From positions 100,090 through 140,823 of the forward strand of contig JAOAJF010000001.1 of assembly GCA_026414325.1 (NCBI GenBank): DNA of 40,734 nucleotides. Direction: 5' to 3'. The notes under the pieces are model-generated. The model made no database searches. It saw only the letters and a list, made by a program, of their open reading frames with translations, and was not told the origin of the DNA. Source of the stretch: Microcaldota archaeon (GTDB lineage Archaea > Micrarchaeota > Micrarchaeia > Anstonellales > Anstonellaceae). Of the stretch, positions 6,797 to 14,511 are shown piece after piece (positions within the stretch are counted from its first letter, which is position 1; every line of letters starts with the position of its first letter). Position numbers and translations under genes: made by a program.

Positions 6797-9597
6797 CCTA
6801 CAAAAATTATTGCTGGTTTTGCTGGTAGAGAATTAATTGCCTTTTTTGCAAATTCAACTCCAACTTCCTCCTCTTTTATTATTTCTATCATTTCTGCTAA
6901 ACAAGCAGTTTTTAGCTGTTCTTTTAACTCTTTTAAGTATTCTATTTCTTTGTTTTGGTTCAAATCAAAATTTATATATTGAGAAATATTTTTCATAATT
7001 TTATTTGTTACTACAAACAAATTAGATTTGTATTTTTCAAATTCCTTTTCTTTTAGAATTTTCTCAAACACTTTTTTTTGTTCTTGTATATTCTCTTGCA
7101 CAATTTTTATTATTTTATACTTATAGTTCCCAGCCACAATCACAATCACTTTTTTTGGGTTTTCAATTTTTGAAAGTTTTTTAATTTGCTGGATATCTTC
7201 AATCAAGTTTTGAAAATATTCCTCTTTTTTTTCTAGTTCTGCATTTATCTGTTTTTTATCAGCTTTAGGATAAGTTGAAGTTGTTGCAAATTCTGAATTT
7301 TCAATATAGTATTTTTCACCTAACTTTTCAAAAAATTCTTCAGCAGTGTGTGGCATTATTGGGCATATCAACAAACTCCAGTATTCTAAAAATTCTCTTA
7401 AATAAGGTGAGGGGCAAGTCTTAAGATATTTTTCAATATCATTATACATTTCATAAAATATCTTTTGAGCTATTTGTTTTAATTCAAGATTTTGATAATG
7501 TAAGTAGCATTCTTCAATTTTTCTGTGTAATTTAGAATAAAATAATTTTGTTGCCAAATCCTCTTTTTTATCTTTTGGTTTTTGTCCCCTATATTTCTCT
7601 AATATTTCATAAAAGAAAATTAAACGAGTTTTTGCCCCCTCTACTATTGATTCTGAAAAGTCAGAAGAAGCATCTATCTCAGCAGTAGAACTTACAGCAA
7701 GCCTTACTAAATCTGCCCCATACTTATCTAAAGCTTTTATTAGAGGCAAAATATTTCCGAAGGATTTTGACATTTTTTTTCCTTCCATTGTTACTAATGC
7801 ATTTGCAACTATTTGCTTTGGCCAATACTTTTTTGGCCAAATTGCTACATGATTAAATATAAAAAATGTTAAATGGTTATGAACCAGATCGATAGCACTG
7901 TGTCTGCTATCCAAAGGATACCAATATTCAAATTCTTCTCTGCATTCATCCCACCATTTCTTTTTATTTTTTGAGTTTATGCCAAGAAAAACATAATCAA
8001 AAAATTCTTCATCTAACTCTTTTGGATCTTTATTTTTTACAATATGACTAATAGTATAATAAGCCATGTAGATAGTGGAATCAGATAAAGCCTCAATCAC
8101 TTGGCTTTTATCAAACGGATATTTTGTTCCAAAACCTTTTGATCTGGTACAAGCTTTTTTTTCTAGCCAATCTATAGTATACTCAAATTCTGGCCTTAAT
8201 TTTTGAGGTATTATTTTCATATTTTCTAAAGCAAGTTTTGTTTTTTCTTTCCAATCTTTTTTTGAATAGTTTATAAACCATTGGTCTTTTACAATTTTTA
8301 CTGTACAAATATTTCCAGCCCGAGAATAAATAGGACCATTTGCAAGAATATATATTAAAATCCCATTCTTATCTTTTAGAAGTTGTTCTTTTATTTTTTC
8401 CTTTGCCACAGAGCTTTTCATTCCTTCAAAGTCTTTTGCAAGCATTATTCCTTGATGAGCTTCTTTTTGATAAATCTCTTTAGTTAATTCTTCTAATCGC
8501 GGATCGTCCTCTTGCTCTATTTTGTTTTTTTCAACCAAATCTACTGCTGGGCATGAGCCATACTCTTCTGTTTTAAGTGCAGAGACTATTTTTACTTGTT
8601 TAAATTCTTCTTCTTTTAAATTTTTTAGTGCAACATAGTCATAAGGAGCATGTGCAGGAACTGACATCACTACGCCGCTTCCAACCTCTTCTTTCACAAA
8701 TTTAGCTCTAAAGATTGGTATTTTTTCTTTAGTTAAAGGATTTAGCACTTTTTTTCCAATATATTTTAGAGCATCGACTTTTTGAAGGATTTTTAGCTCA
8801 AGCTGCTCGGCTAATAATTCAGCTGCTTTCTTTGCCATTATCATTTTTTTGTTTTCATATTCTACTAACACATATTCTATTTGTGGATTTATCCAGATGT
8901 TGGTAGTTGCTGGTAAAGTATCTGGTCTATATGTAGCTGTTGGAAAATAAACTCCACTTTCTTCTTCGTAAAAAAATACCAAAATTACTTGTTCTATCTC
9001 TGGGTCAACATCCCCCTTTGTATCATGTGCTCCTATTGCTTGATTTTCAGCTATACACCAAGGCACAGGATGGCTTGCTTTTTCAAGCAAACCTTGTTTA
9101 TTTAATTTTATAAATTGCCATTCGATGAATTTTGTATAATGTCCATCAAAAGTATAAAATTTTCTAGTCCAGTCTATACTATAGCCAATTCTTTTCATAC
9201 CTTTTTCTATCTCGTCAGAAAAGTACAAAACAAGTTTTTTTGGATCAGTTAATTGTTTAATTTTGCTTTTTTCAATTCCATAAATTTTTTCAAAAATTTC
9301 AATCATTTCTGGGTCATTGTCTTCTATTCTTTTTGCCATAGCAAATATTGGAGTTCCTGTTACATGAAAAGCCATAGGAAAAAGAACATTTTTTCCAATC
9401 ATTTTGTTAAATCTAGCTACTATATCTGCTATGGTATAAGTTCTGGCATGCCCAATGTGTTGTGGGGAATTTGGATAAGGATAAGCAGCAGTTAAATAAA
9501 ATTTTTCTTTTTTTTCTGGTTTTGGTTCAAAAATTTTTGCTTCTTGCCATCTCTTTTGCCATTTTTTATCTATCTGAACTAAATTAAACTCGTTCAT
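6793..9597 (-). CDS. leuS: Leucyl-tRNA synthetase, archaeal/eukaryotic type
   Basis: 934 residues, the normal size for archaeal LeuRS, which charges tRNA-Leu with leucine at the cost of ATP. The class I signatures are HIGH in SPQHIGHARTYT (47-50) and KMSKS in EGKKMSKSFGN (608-612). Between them lies the CP1 editing domain, including TYRPDTLPATTNIWINP. The C-terminal part is the archaeal helical anticodon-binding region with a Lys/Glu-rich tail. The upstream region has an AT-rich TATA-like TTATAAATTTTACATAAAG just before the ATG and no Shine-Dalgarno, suggesting a leaderless start. trm5 follows with a 4-nt overlap. A tRNA-Leu gene lies about 1 kb upstream, probably by coincidence. Confidence 0.97.
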   Translation of the reverse strand: MNEFNLVQIDKKWQKRWQEAKIFEPKPEKKEKFYLTAAYPYPNSPQHIGHARTYTIADIVARFNKMIGKNVLFPMAFHVTGTPIFAMAKRIEDNDPEMIEIFEKIYGIEKSKIKQLTDPKKLVLYFSDEIEKGMKRIGYSIDWTRKFYTFDGHYTKFIEWQFIKLNKQGLLEKASHPVPWCIAENQAIGAHDTKGDVDPEIEQVILVFFYEEESGVYFPTATYRPDTLPATTNIWINPQIEYVLVEYENKKMIMAKKAAELLAEQLELKILQKVDALKYIGKKVLNPLTKEKIPIFRAKFVKEEVGSGVVMSVPAHAPYDYVALKNLKEEEFKQVKIVSALKTEEYGSCPAVDLVEKNKIEQEDDPRLEELTKEIYQKEAHQGIMLAKDFEGMKSSVAKEKIKEQLLKDKNGILIYILANGPIYSRAGNICTVKIVKDQWFINYSKKDWKEKTKLALENMKIIPQKLRPEFEYTIDWLEKKACTRSKGFGTKYPFDKSQVIEALSDSTIYMAYYTISHIVKNKDPKELDEEFFDYVFLGINSKNKKKWWDECREEFEYWYPLDSRHSAIDLVHNHLTFFIFNHVAIWPKKYWPKQIVANALVTMEGKKMSKSFGNILPLIKALDKYGADLVRLAVSSTAEIDASSDFSESIVEGAKTRLIFFYEILEKYRGQKPKDKKEDLATKLFYSKLHRKIEECYLHYQNLELKQIAQKIFYEMYNDIEKYLKTCPSPYLREFLEYWSLLICPIMPHTAEEFFEKLGEKYYIENSEFATTSTYPKADKKQINAELEKKEEYFQNLIEDIQQIKKLSKIENPKKVIVIVAGNYKYKIIKIVQENIQEQKKVFEKILKEKEFEKYKSNLFVVTNKIMKNISQYINFDLNQNKEIEYLKELKEQLKTACLAEMIEIIKEEEVGVEFAKKAINSLPAKPAIIFVG

Positions 9598-9629
9598 ATT
9601 TGTCTTTATGTAAAATTTATAATAAAAAA

Positions 9630-10448
9630 CTATTTGTTTTTTTGTTTTTGAATTTTTGCTGCAGCGAGTGCTAAACTTTTTGCTAATTCTTCTGCAGTAT
9701 AATAAAATCGATATTTTTTAAATAGTAAATCTGCTGCATAGCCATTTAAAAAAGCAGCTGCAGATGCACTCAAAAAAGGCTCGTTTTTTGTTAAAAGTGC
9801 AGCACATAATCCAGCTAAGCAATCTCCAGTTCCACCCTTTGTCATTCCAGCATTGCCTGTTTTATTTATTTTACAAAAATCTTTTGAGCAGATTATATCT
9901 TGCTGCCCTTTAAGTATTAAAACAATATTATATTTTTCTGCAACTTTAGTAGCATTTTTCAAATTTGCTTTTAGCATAAAACAATTCTCAAATTCTTTTT
10001 TGTGTGGTGTTAACACCACATTTGGTCCAAAAAATCTTTTGTTAGCTAGCTTTATTGCTAAGGCATCTAGCACAATTGGCTTTTTTGTTTTTAAAAGCAA
10101 GTTTGTTATTTTTTTTGTTTTATTTTTTTCTTCCAGTCCAGGGCCAACCAAAAAAGCATCTGCTTTTTCAATTATTTTTGGAAGTTGTTTTTTATCAATC
10201 ATTATAATATTTGGCTCTAGCTTTAATTGCCTTATATACTTTTTATTTTCTGGACTATAAACATATACCAAATCGCAAAATCTTACAGCAGCTTTAATGG
10301 AAAAATAAAGAGCTCCAAAATAAGTTTTTGAGCCAGCTACTATTAATAAAATTCCATTCTGACCTTTATGTGAATTAGGTTTTGGAGTTTTTATTTTTAG
10401 CCAATCCTTTTTTGAAGTTTGTTTGCAGCTTTTAGAAAAATTGCTCAT
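9630..10448 (-). CDS. nnrD: ADP/ATP-dependent NAD(P)H-hydrate dehydratase (YjeF C-terminal type), standalone
   Basis: 272 residues of the ribokinase-like YjeF C-terminal family, which repairs hydrated NAD(P)H by nucleotide-driven dehydration. The diagnostic catalytic loop is NAGMTKGGTGDCLAG (199-213), with Asp209 as the expected base. Other family segments are HKGQNGILLIVAGSKTYFGA near the start, FLVGPGLEE (99-107) and VVLTPHKKEF (144-153). Most archaea carry a bifunctional protein with an N-terminal epimerase (NnrE) domain; here that domain is absent and no separate epimerase gene is visible in the window. The start ATG has a TATA-like TTTTTATACC upstream. The dehydratase assignment is firm. 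Confidence 0.9.
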   Translation of the reverse strand: MSNFSKSCKQTSKKDWLKIKTPKPNSHKGQNGILLIVAGSKTYFGALYFSIKAAVRFCDLVYVYSPENKKYIRQLKLEPNIIMIDKKQLPKIIEKADAFLVGPGLEEKNKTKKITNLLLKTKKPIVLDALAIKLANKRFFGPNVVLTPHKKEFENCFMLKANLKNATKVAEKYNIVLILKGQQDIICSKDFCKINKTGNAGMTKGGTGDCLAGLCAALLTKNEPFLSASAAAFLNGYAADLLFKKYRFYYTAEELAKSLALAAAKIQKQKNK

Positions 10449-10576
10449 AAATTAAAAAAAACTTCTAGGTATAAAAAAGTAGAGGCCAAAACAATTTTAG
10501 ATTGTAGTTTAACTTCTAACACTATTCAAAATAAAAGCTATAACATTTTTTAATTTCTTTTTTTATAAATAAGATT

Positions 10577-10706
10577 GCAGGGATGGCAGAGCGGTCAAAT
10601 GCGGTAGACTCAAGTTGAAAAATTCCTCGCTTTGGTCCTATGCTAAAAGCTGCATGGGATATCTACTGGCCTAGCGCCTTCGAGGGTTCGAATCCCTCTC
10701 CCTGCA
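10577..10706 (+). tRNA. tRNA-Leu(CAA) with a 46-nt intron
   Basis: Acceptor arms GCAGGGA (10577-10583) and TCCCTGC (10699-10705) pair fully, with discriminator A at 10706 and no encoded CCA. The anticodon stem is GTAGA (10604-10608) with TCTAC (10662-10666), and the anticodon is CAA (10611-10613). An intron of about 46 nt (10615-10660) sits at the canonical position 37/38; removing it gives the loop CTCAAGA. The intron contains its own hairpin, CCTATGC with GCATGGG. A long class II variable arm and the T-arm GAGGG-TTCGAAT-CCCTC complete the fold. Mature length is about 84 nt. A TATA-like TTTATAAAT lies just upstream. Confidence 0.93.
10615..10660 (+). other. Archaeal tRNA intron (position 37/38)
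   Basis: Deduced from the requirement to restore the 7-nt loop CTCAAGA between GTAGA and TCTAC. Internal complementarity CCTATGC...GCATGGG gives a 7-bp helix (one G-T pair) that could support the bulge-helix-bulge read by the splicing endonuclease. No open reading frame fits inside. Confidence 0.8.
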
Positions 10707-10767
10707 AATAAAAAGATAAAAAGAAGTTAATTACAATACTTATTATACCTAAGCTCAAAAAAATCTT

Positions 10768-11442
10768 CTAAAGAATTTTCCCAGCACAAATAACAATTGG
10801 TTTTTTCTTAGAGAAAATTCCATTTTCTACTATTCCACAAATCGAGTTTATTTTTTCCTCCAGTTTAGAGGGATTTTTTATTTCACCAAAATATGCATCC
10901 ACAAGCCAATTTTGATTATCTGATACAAATTTTTGTGAGCCTTCCATTCGTTCAGCAATCTTTTTTACCCCAAGTTTTTTAAGTTGCTTAAAAACAGCTG
11001 CCCTAGCAAATGGAACATATTCTATCGGGATCTCTTTATCTAATACTCCAGATGGAGATATTTTTGAGCTATCTACTATAACTACAAATTTTTCAGAATT
11101 GTAAGCAACTATTTTTTCTCTTACGAGTGCTCCACCATAACCTTTAATCAGGTTTTTATTTTTATCTACCCTATCTGCTCCATCAACAGCAATATCTATT
11201 TGTTCAACATCGTCTAGTGAAACTATTTTCAGCCCAGCATTTGTAGCATTATTTTTAGTACGAGAAGAAGTAGCCACACATTCTATTTTCAATTTTTCTT
11301 CTTTAACTTTCTTTCCTAAAAGTGAAATAAAAATATCTGCGGTCGAACCAGTTCCAAGGCCAACCACCATATTATCTTCAATAAATTCCAACGCCTTTGC
11401 TGCTGCTTGAAATTTTTCCTCCTCTACTCTAAAGCTATCCAT
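10768..11442 (-). CDS. rpiA: Ribose-5-phosphate isomerase A
   Basis: 224 residues, the usual RpiA length. It interconverts ribose 5-phosphate and ribulose 5-phosphate and so supplies ribose for the PRPP-dependent nucleotide genes in this window. Family motifs are clear: VVGLGTGSTADIFI near residue 26, DDVEQIDIAVDGADRVDKNKNLIKGYGGALVREKIVA (about 77-113) with the catalytic region, and VVIVDSSKISP after it. The C-terminal CGIVENGIF is also typical. The ATG at 11442 has no good Shine-Dalgarno. It stands alone between tRNA-Leu and a small membrane protein gene. Confidence 0.96.
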   Translation of the reverse strand: MDSFRVEEEKFQAAAKALEFIEDNMVVGLGTGSTADIFISLLGKKVKEEKLKIECVATSSRTKNNATNAGLKIVSLDDVEQIDIAVDGADRVDKNKNLIKGYGGALVREKIVAYNSEKFVVIVDSSKISPSGVLDKEIPIEYVPFARAAVFKQLKKLGVKKIAERMEGSQKFVSDNQNWLVDAYFGEIKNPSKLEEKINSICGIVENGIFSKKKPIVICAGKIL

Positions 11443-11511
11443 AACTAATTTGTGCTTGTCTTTATTTTTAAGCTTTAGCTAGAGCCAGGTTGCTGTTTTG
11501 TTTTTTCTTCT

Positions 11512-11733
11512 TTATTTATGAAGATACTGTAATAGGCCCTTTAGACAGAATAACACTCCCAAAACTGCAGAGAGAATTTCTAGTGTTATCACTCTAGCTG
11601 AAAGTGATAAAAGCAAAAGCCCTATTGCAAGATTGAAAAGCCCTTTACCTTCATAAAATCTCTCTCCTTTTATTATCACAGAAGGCATTTGCTCTTTTTG
11701 TTGGCTTTTTTTCACATTTTTCATATTTATCAC
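11512..11733 (-). CDS. Small two-helix membrane protein, unknown
   Basis: 73 residues: a polar, Lys/Gln-rich N-terminus (about 1-28), then two hydrophobic segments, LFNLAIGLLLLSLSA and LEILSAVLGVLFCLKGLLQYL, with a short connector. I do not recognise a family. The gene lies between rpiA (same strand, 69 nt away) and the divergent flavodoxin-fold gene. The start could be M1 or M4. Lengths and hydrophobic pattern favour a real gene over a random frame, but this is moderate evidence only. Confidence 0.5.
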   Translation of the reverse strand: MINMKNVKKSQQKEQMPSVIIKGERFYEGKGLFNLAIGLLLLSLSARVITLEILSAVLGVLFCLKGLLQYLHK

Positions 11734-11813
11734 TTAAATATCAAAAAGAATTAAAATTATAAATCAATCGGTAGTTAAAATTTAGTAAGTATTTTACTTT
11801 TTTCGTGGTTTTT

Positions 11814-12566
11814 ATGCTAAATGTTGTTGTAATCTATTCCTATCCTCCAGATGCAGAGCATGGAAAAAAAATATTGGAAGTAGTTCTAAACACTTTAAAT
11901 CAGCAACAGCTAAATTATACTCTAATCGATCTCTATTCGGAAAATTTTAACCCAGTTTTATCTGTTGAGGAATATAAAAACTATGGCAATTATACTTCTT
12001 ATGATGTTGCAAAATACCAACAGAAGCTAAAAGCTGCCCAAATTTATATTTTTCTCTATCCGGTTTGGTGGTCCAGCCCACCAGCAATACTAAAAGGTTT
12101 TATAGACCGAGTATTTTTACCAAATTTTGCATTTAAATTTGAAAACAATGCTCTAAAAGGGTTATTAGATGGAAAAGTAGCTCTTGTTATTTGTAGTTAT
12201 GGTTCTAGTGCTAAAGAGCAACAAGAGCTTGGTTTTATCTCAAAAAAATTTATAGAAAAGGCAGTATTAGAAAGCTGCGGCATAAAAAGCCAAATTTTTG
12301 AGATCTATTCTATAGATAAAATGGACAAAACAGTTTTTGAGCATGTGCTTTTTCAAGTTCCTGGAGCAATAAGCCGAATTATAGCCTTTTATAAGAATTT
12401 GTTTAGAGAACAAAAATCCCTTAAAGAAATGATTGAAAAAAGCCAACAAAAACAAGCCCTTGCCTCAGAAAAATTGCTAAAACAAAAAGAGCTTGAAGAT
12501 TTAAAATATTTTCAAAAAGAGCAAAAAAAAGCTAAACAAAAAGCAAGAAAATCTAAACGCTTTTAA
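11814..12566 (+). CDS. Flavodoxin-fold NAD(P)H oxidoreductase (quinone reductase/KefF-like)
   Basis: 250 residues. The first 190 match the flavodoxin-like NAD(P)H dehydrogenase family: NVVVIYSYPPDAEHGKKIL, LIDLYSENFNPVLS, AAQIYIFLYPVWWSSPPAILKGFIDRVFLPNFAF (the aromatic FMN-binding segment) and LLDGKVALVICSYGSS. Such enzymes carry FMN and use NAD(P)H to reduce quinones or similar acceptors. The C-terminal 60 residues are a Lys/Gln-rich coiled-coil tail (EQKSLKEMIEKSQQKQALASEKLLKQK...) not typical of the family. The track starts at a GTG (11805); the ATG three codons later is more likely. The substrate cannot be told from sequence. Confidence 0.8.
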   Translation: MLNVVVIYSYPPDAEHGKKILEVVLNTLNQQQLNYTLIDLYSENFNPVLSVEEYKNYGNYTSYDVAKYQQKLKAAQIYIFLYPVWWSSPPAILKGFIDRVFLPNFAFKFENNALKGLLDGKVALVICSYGSSAKEQQELGFISKKFIEKAVLESCGIKSQIFEIYSIDKMDKTVFEHVLFQVPGAISRIIAFYKNLFREQKSLKEMIEKSQQKQALASEKLLKQKELEDLKYFQKEQKKAKQKARKSKRF

Positions 12567-12861
12567 ATCTAAAAGTTCAATATTATTATTGCCATACGCG
12601 GATGGCACCCAGACAAATGGGAATGAAGAGGCTGTCAACAACGTATGGCTTAATTTGTATTAAAAATAAATAAAAATTATGAATAAAAATTAAAAAACCA
12701 AAAAAGCTTTGAAGATAGTTTATTGTTGGTGCTCATCATGCTTATAAAAAAATTTATTTTGTTTCTTTGGAGTAACTTTTCTATCCAATTAACTCCATGT
12801 CTACTTCAGCCCACATACTAGCTATTTTCAAAGCTATTTTTGGTTTAATTAAGGTGGGAAA
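12567..12861. other. Intergenic region before dnaG
   Basis: About 295 bp without a convincing gene. It holds the GC-rich inverted-repeat element at 12591-12649 (listed separately), then about 200 bp of AT-rich sequence. A Shine-Dalgarno-like AAGGTGGG stands just before the dnaG ATG at 12862. Short frames on either strand here look like shadows. I see no clear TATA/BRE pair close to dnaG, so its promoter may lie further up or be shared. Confidence 0.5.
12591..12649 (+). ncRNA. Candidate structured RNA or cis-regulatory element (GC-rich)
   Basis: A 59-nt island of about 54% GC in a very AT-rich intergenic region. The ends are perfectly complementary, GCCATACG (12591-12598) with CGTATGGC (12642-12649). 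Inside is a CCCA-GACAAA-TGGG hairpin whose loop GACA could pair with TGTC at 12633-12636. The 5' GCCAT can instead pair with ATGGC at 12602-12606, so two exclusive folds exist. It does not match a tRNA, a C/D or H/ACA box layout, or a riboswitch that I recognise. The strand is a guess; the outer stem is symmetric. Function unknown. Confidence 0.4.
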
Positions 12862-14250
12862 ATGGCTAAGACATATATAGATACAGTAAAGTATATAGTT
12901 TATGCCTCGTGCGAGATCGATGGCTTGGTAGAAAAACCAGATGTGGTTGGTGCAATTTTTGGTCAAACCGAAGGTTTATTAGGTGACGAATTAGACTTAA
13001 GAGAATTACAAAAAAATGGAAGAATTGGCAGAATAGTTGTAGAGCTACAGCCAAAGGGAGGAAAATCTGTTGGTTCTATAAAACTTCCCTCTTCTTTAGA
13101 TATGGTCGAAACCTCTATTTTAGCAGCTGCATTAGAAATAGTAGATAGAGTTGGCCCATGCGAGGCAAAAATAAAAGTAGAAAAAATAGAAGATACTCGA
13201 AACCTCAAAAGGACAGCTGTAATCGAAAGAGCAAAAGAGCTCTTAAAAACCCTTCTAGTAAATGAGATTCCTGAATCTAAAGAAATATCTGAACAAGTAA
13301 GAGTAGAGGTAAAAGCAGCAGAGCTTTCCTATTTTGGTCCAGAAAAATTACCTGCAGGGCCAAACATCGCTCAATATGACAGTATAATTCTGGTAGAGGG
13401 ACGAGCAGACGTTTTAAATCTATTAAAAAACGACATAACCAATGTTGTTGCTATTGGAGGTGCGAATATCTCAAAAACAATCATCGATTTAACTAAAGAA
13501 AAAGAAGTAACAGTATTTTTAGATGGAGACAGGGGTGGGGACATTATATTAGCTGAGCTTTCTAGATTAGGAGATATAGATTATGTTGCAAGGGCTCCTA
13601 CAGGAAAAGAGGTAGAAGAACTTACAAGAAAAGAAATAATCAAGTGCCTAAGAGCAAAGGTACCTTTCGAGCAAAGAATGGTATTTACAGAAAAAGACAA
13701 TAATTACAAGAACGATAACCACTATTCTTATAAACCAAAGCAATTTTATCCAAATTATCCGCAAAAAAAACAAAAATATCCTCAGCAGCAGGAACAAATT
13801 CAGGAACAGTCTCAGCTAAATTCATCTTTTACTCAGAATTTTTCTGAAGTAGAACAAGAAAATTTTCAACCAAGTATAGAACAAACGGGCTTTGAGCCAG
13901 AAGAGCAAACAAAACTACAAACGGCAGAGGTTACTGCAAAAGCAGAAGGGATAGACGATTTAGAAAAAATAAAAGAGCACTATATGGAAGAATTAGATCA
14001 ATTAACCGGTACTGCAAAAGGAAAGATTTACAAAACTCCAGATGAATTATTATGCGAAATACCTGTAAGGGATATTATAAAAACACTAGAAAACTACCCA
14101 GAAAATATCTTTGCTATCGTCTACGATGGCCTTGTAACTAAAAGATTGGCAGACTTAGCATCTCAAAAAGGAGCTAAAATAATTGCTGCATTTAAATTAG
14201 GCAATATCTCTCAAAAACCAGAAAATTTACTAATCTATACAAAAGAATAG
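12862..14250 (+). CDS. dnaG: Archaeal DnaG-like primase / exosome DnaG subunit
   Basis: 462 residues of the archaeal DnaG family, a Toprim-domain protein known as a poly(A)-binding subunit of the archaeal exosome and also reported to have primase activity. The N-terminal conserved region (1-160) includes TVKYIVYASCEIDGLVEKPDVVGAIFGQTEGLLG. The Toprim core has the acidic VEGRADV (Glu179) and DGDRGGD (Asp221, Asp223). A low-complexity Gln/Glu/Pro/Tyr-rich linker (about 280-350) joins a C-terminal domain (about 365-462), the part that contacts the exosome in studied archaea. The start has AAGGTGGG upstream. tRNA-Val and tfb follow on the same strand. Confidence 0.95.
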   Translation: MAKTYIDTVKYIVYASCEIDGLVEKPDVVGAIFGQTEGLLGDELDLRELQKNGRIGRIVVELQPKGGKSVGSIKLPSSLDMVETSILAAALEIVDRVGPCEAKIKVEKIEDTRNLKRTAVIERAKELLKTLLVNEIPESKEISEQVRVEVKAAELSYFGPEKLPAGPNIAQYDSIILVEGRADVLNLLKNDITNVVAIGGANISKTIIDLTKEKEVTVFLDGDRGGDIILAELSRLGDIDYVARAPTGKEVEELTRKEIIKCLRAKVPFEQRMVFTEKDNNYKNDNHYSYKPKQFYPNYPQKKQKYPQQQEQIQEQSQLNSSFTQNFSEVEQENFQPSIEQTGFEPEEQTKLQTAEVTAKAEGIDDLEKIKEHYMEELDQLTGTAKGKIYKTPDELLCEIPVRDIIKTLENYPENIFAIVYDGLVTKRLADLASQKGAKIIAAFKLGNISQKPENLLIYTKE

Positions 14251-14293
14251 CAAGATTAATTTTTTATTTTTCTTTCTTTTATTTTTTATATTA

Positions 14294-14365
14294 GGGCCCA
14301 TGGTCCAATGGCTACGACACCTGCTTGACGTGCAGGAGATAGGAGTTCGATTCTCCTTGGGCCCA
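14294..14365 (+). tRNA. tRNA-Val(GAC)
   Basis: Acceptor GGGCCCA (14294-14300) pairs with TGGGCCC (14358-14364), discriminator A at 14365, no encoded CCA. The anticodon arm is CCTGC-TTGACGT-GCAGG, giving anticodon GAC (Val), and the T-arm is AGGAG-TTCGATT-CTCCT. There is no intron, and the length is 72 nt. A TATA-like TTTTTATATT lies directly upstream and a T-rich run (ATTTTTATTTTTTTGCTTTTC) follows, which would serve as a terminator. Confidence 0.95.
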
Positions 14366-14435
14366 TTTTTATTTTTTTGCTTTTCTAAACATTTTTAAAA
14401 CTTTATACGAGATAAAATGGGGTGTTTATCGACGA

Positions 14436-14460
14436 TTTATAAATCCGAAAGATTTATATA
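14436..14460 (+). promoter_or_regulatory. tfb promoter: BRE and TATA box
   Basis: TTTATATA at 14453-14460 preceded by the purine-rich CCGAAAG, a good BRE-TATA pair in the correct orientation for tfb. Transcription would start about 25 nt downstream, giving a leader of about 28 nt that carries GAGGTGAAAAG before the ATG. A second TATA-like TTTATAAA at 14436-14443 overlaps upstream. Confidence 0.6.
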
Positions 14461-14511
14461 TCTGCCTATTTATTACTTTATCATCAACTGTTTTTAGTTA
14501 GAGGTGAAAAG

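Noticed and set aside
12591-12649. H/ACA guide RNA or a degenerate tRNA.
   Set aside because: There is no ANA box 3' of the stem, and no T-arm or anticodon arm can be placed; kept only as an unassigned structured element.
12700-12760. C/D box sRNA on the minus strand (ATGATGA-like C box near 12735).
   Set aside because: The C-like box is there, but no CTGA D or D' box lies at a suitable distance, and there is no terminal stem.
12781-13208. Three minus-strand ORFs over the start of dnaG.
   Set aside because: They overlap each other and the conserved dnaG N-terminus and show no protein-like features.
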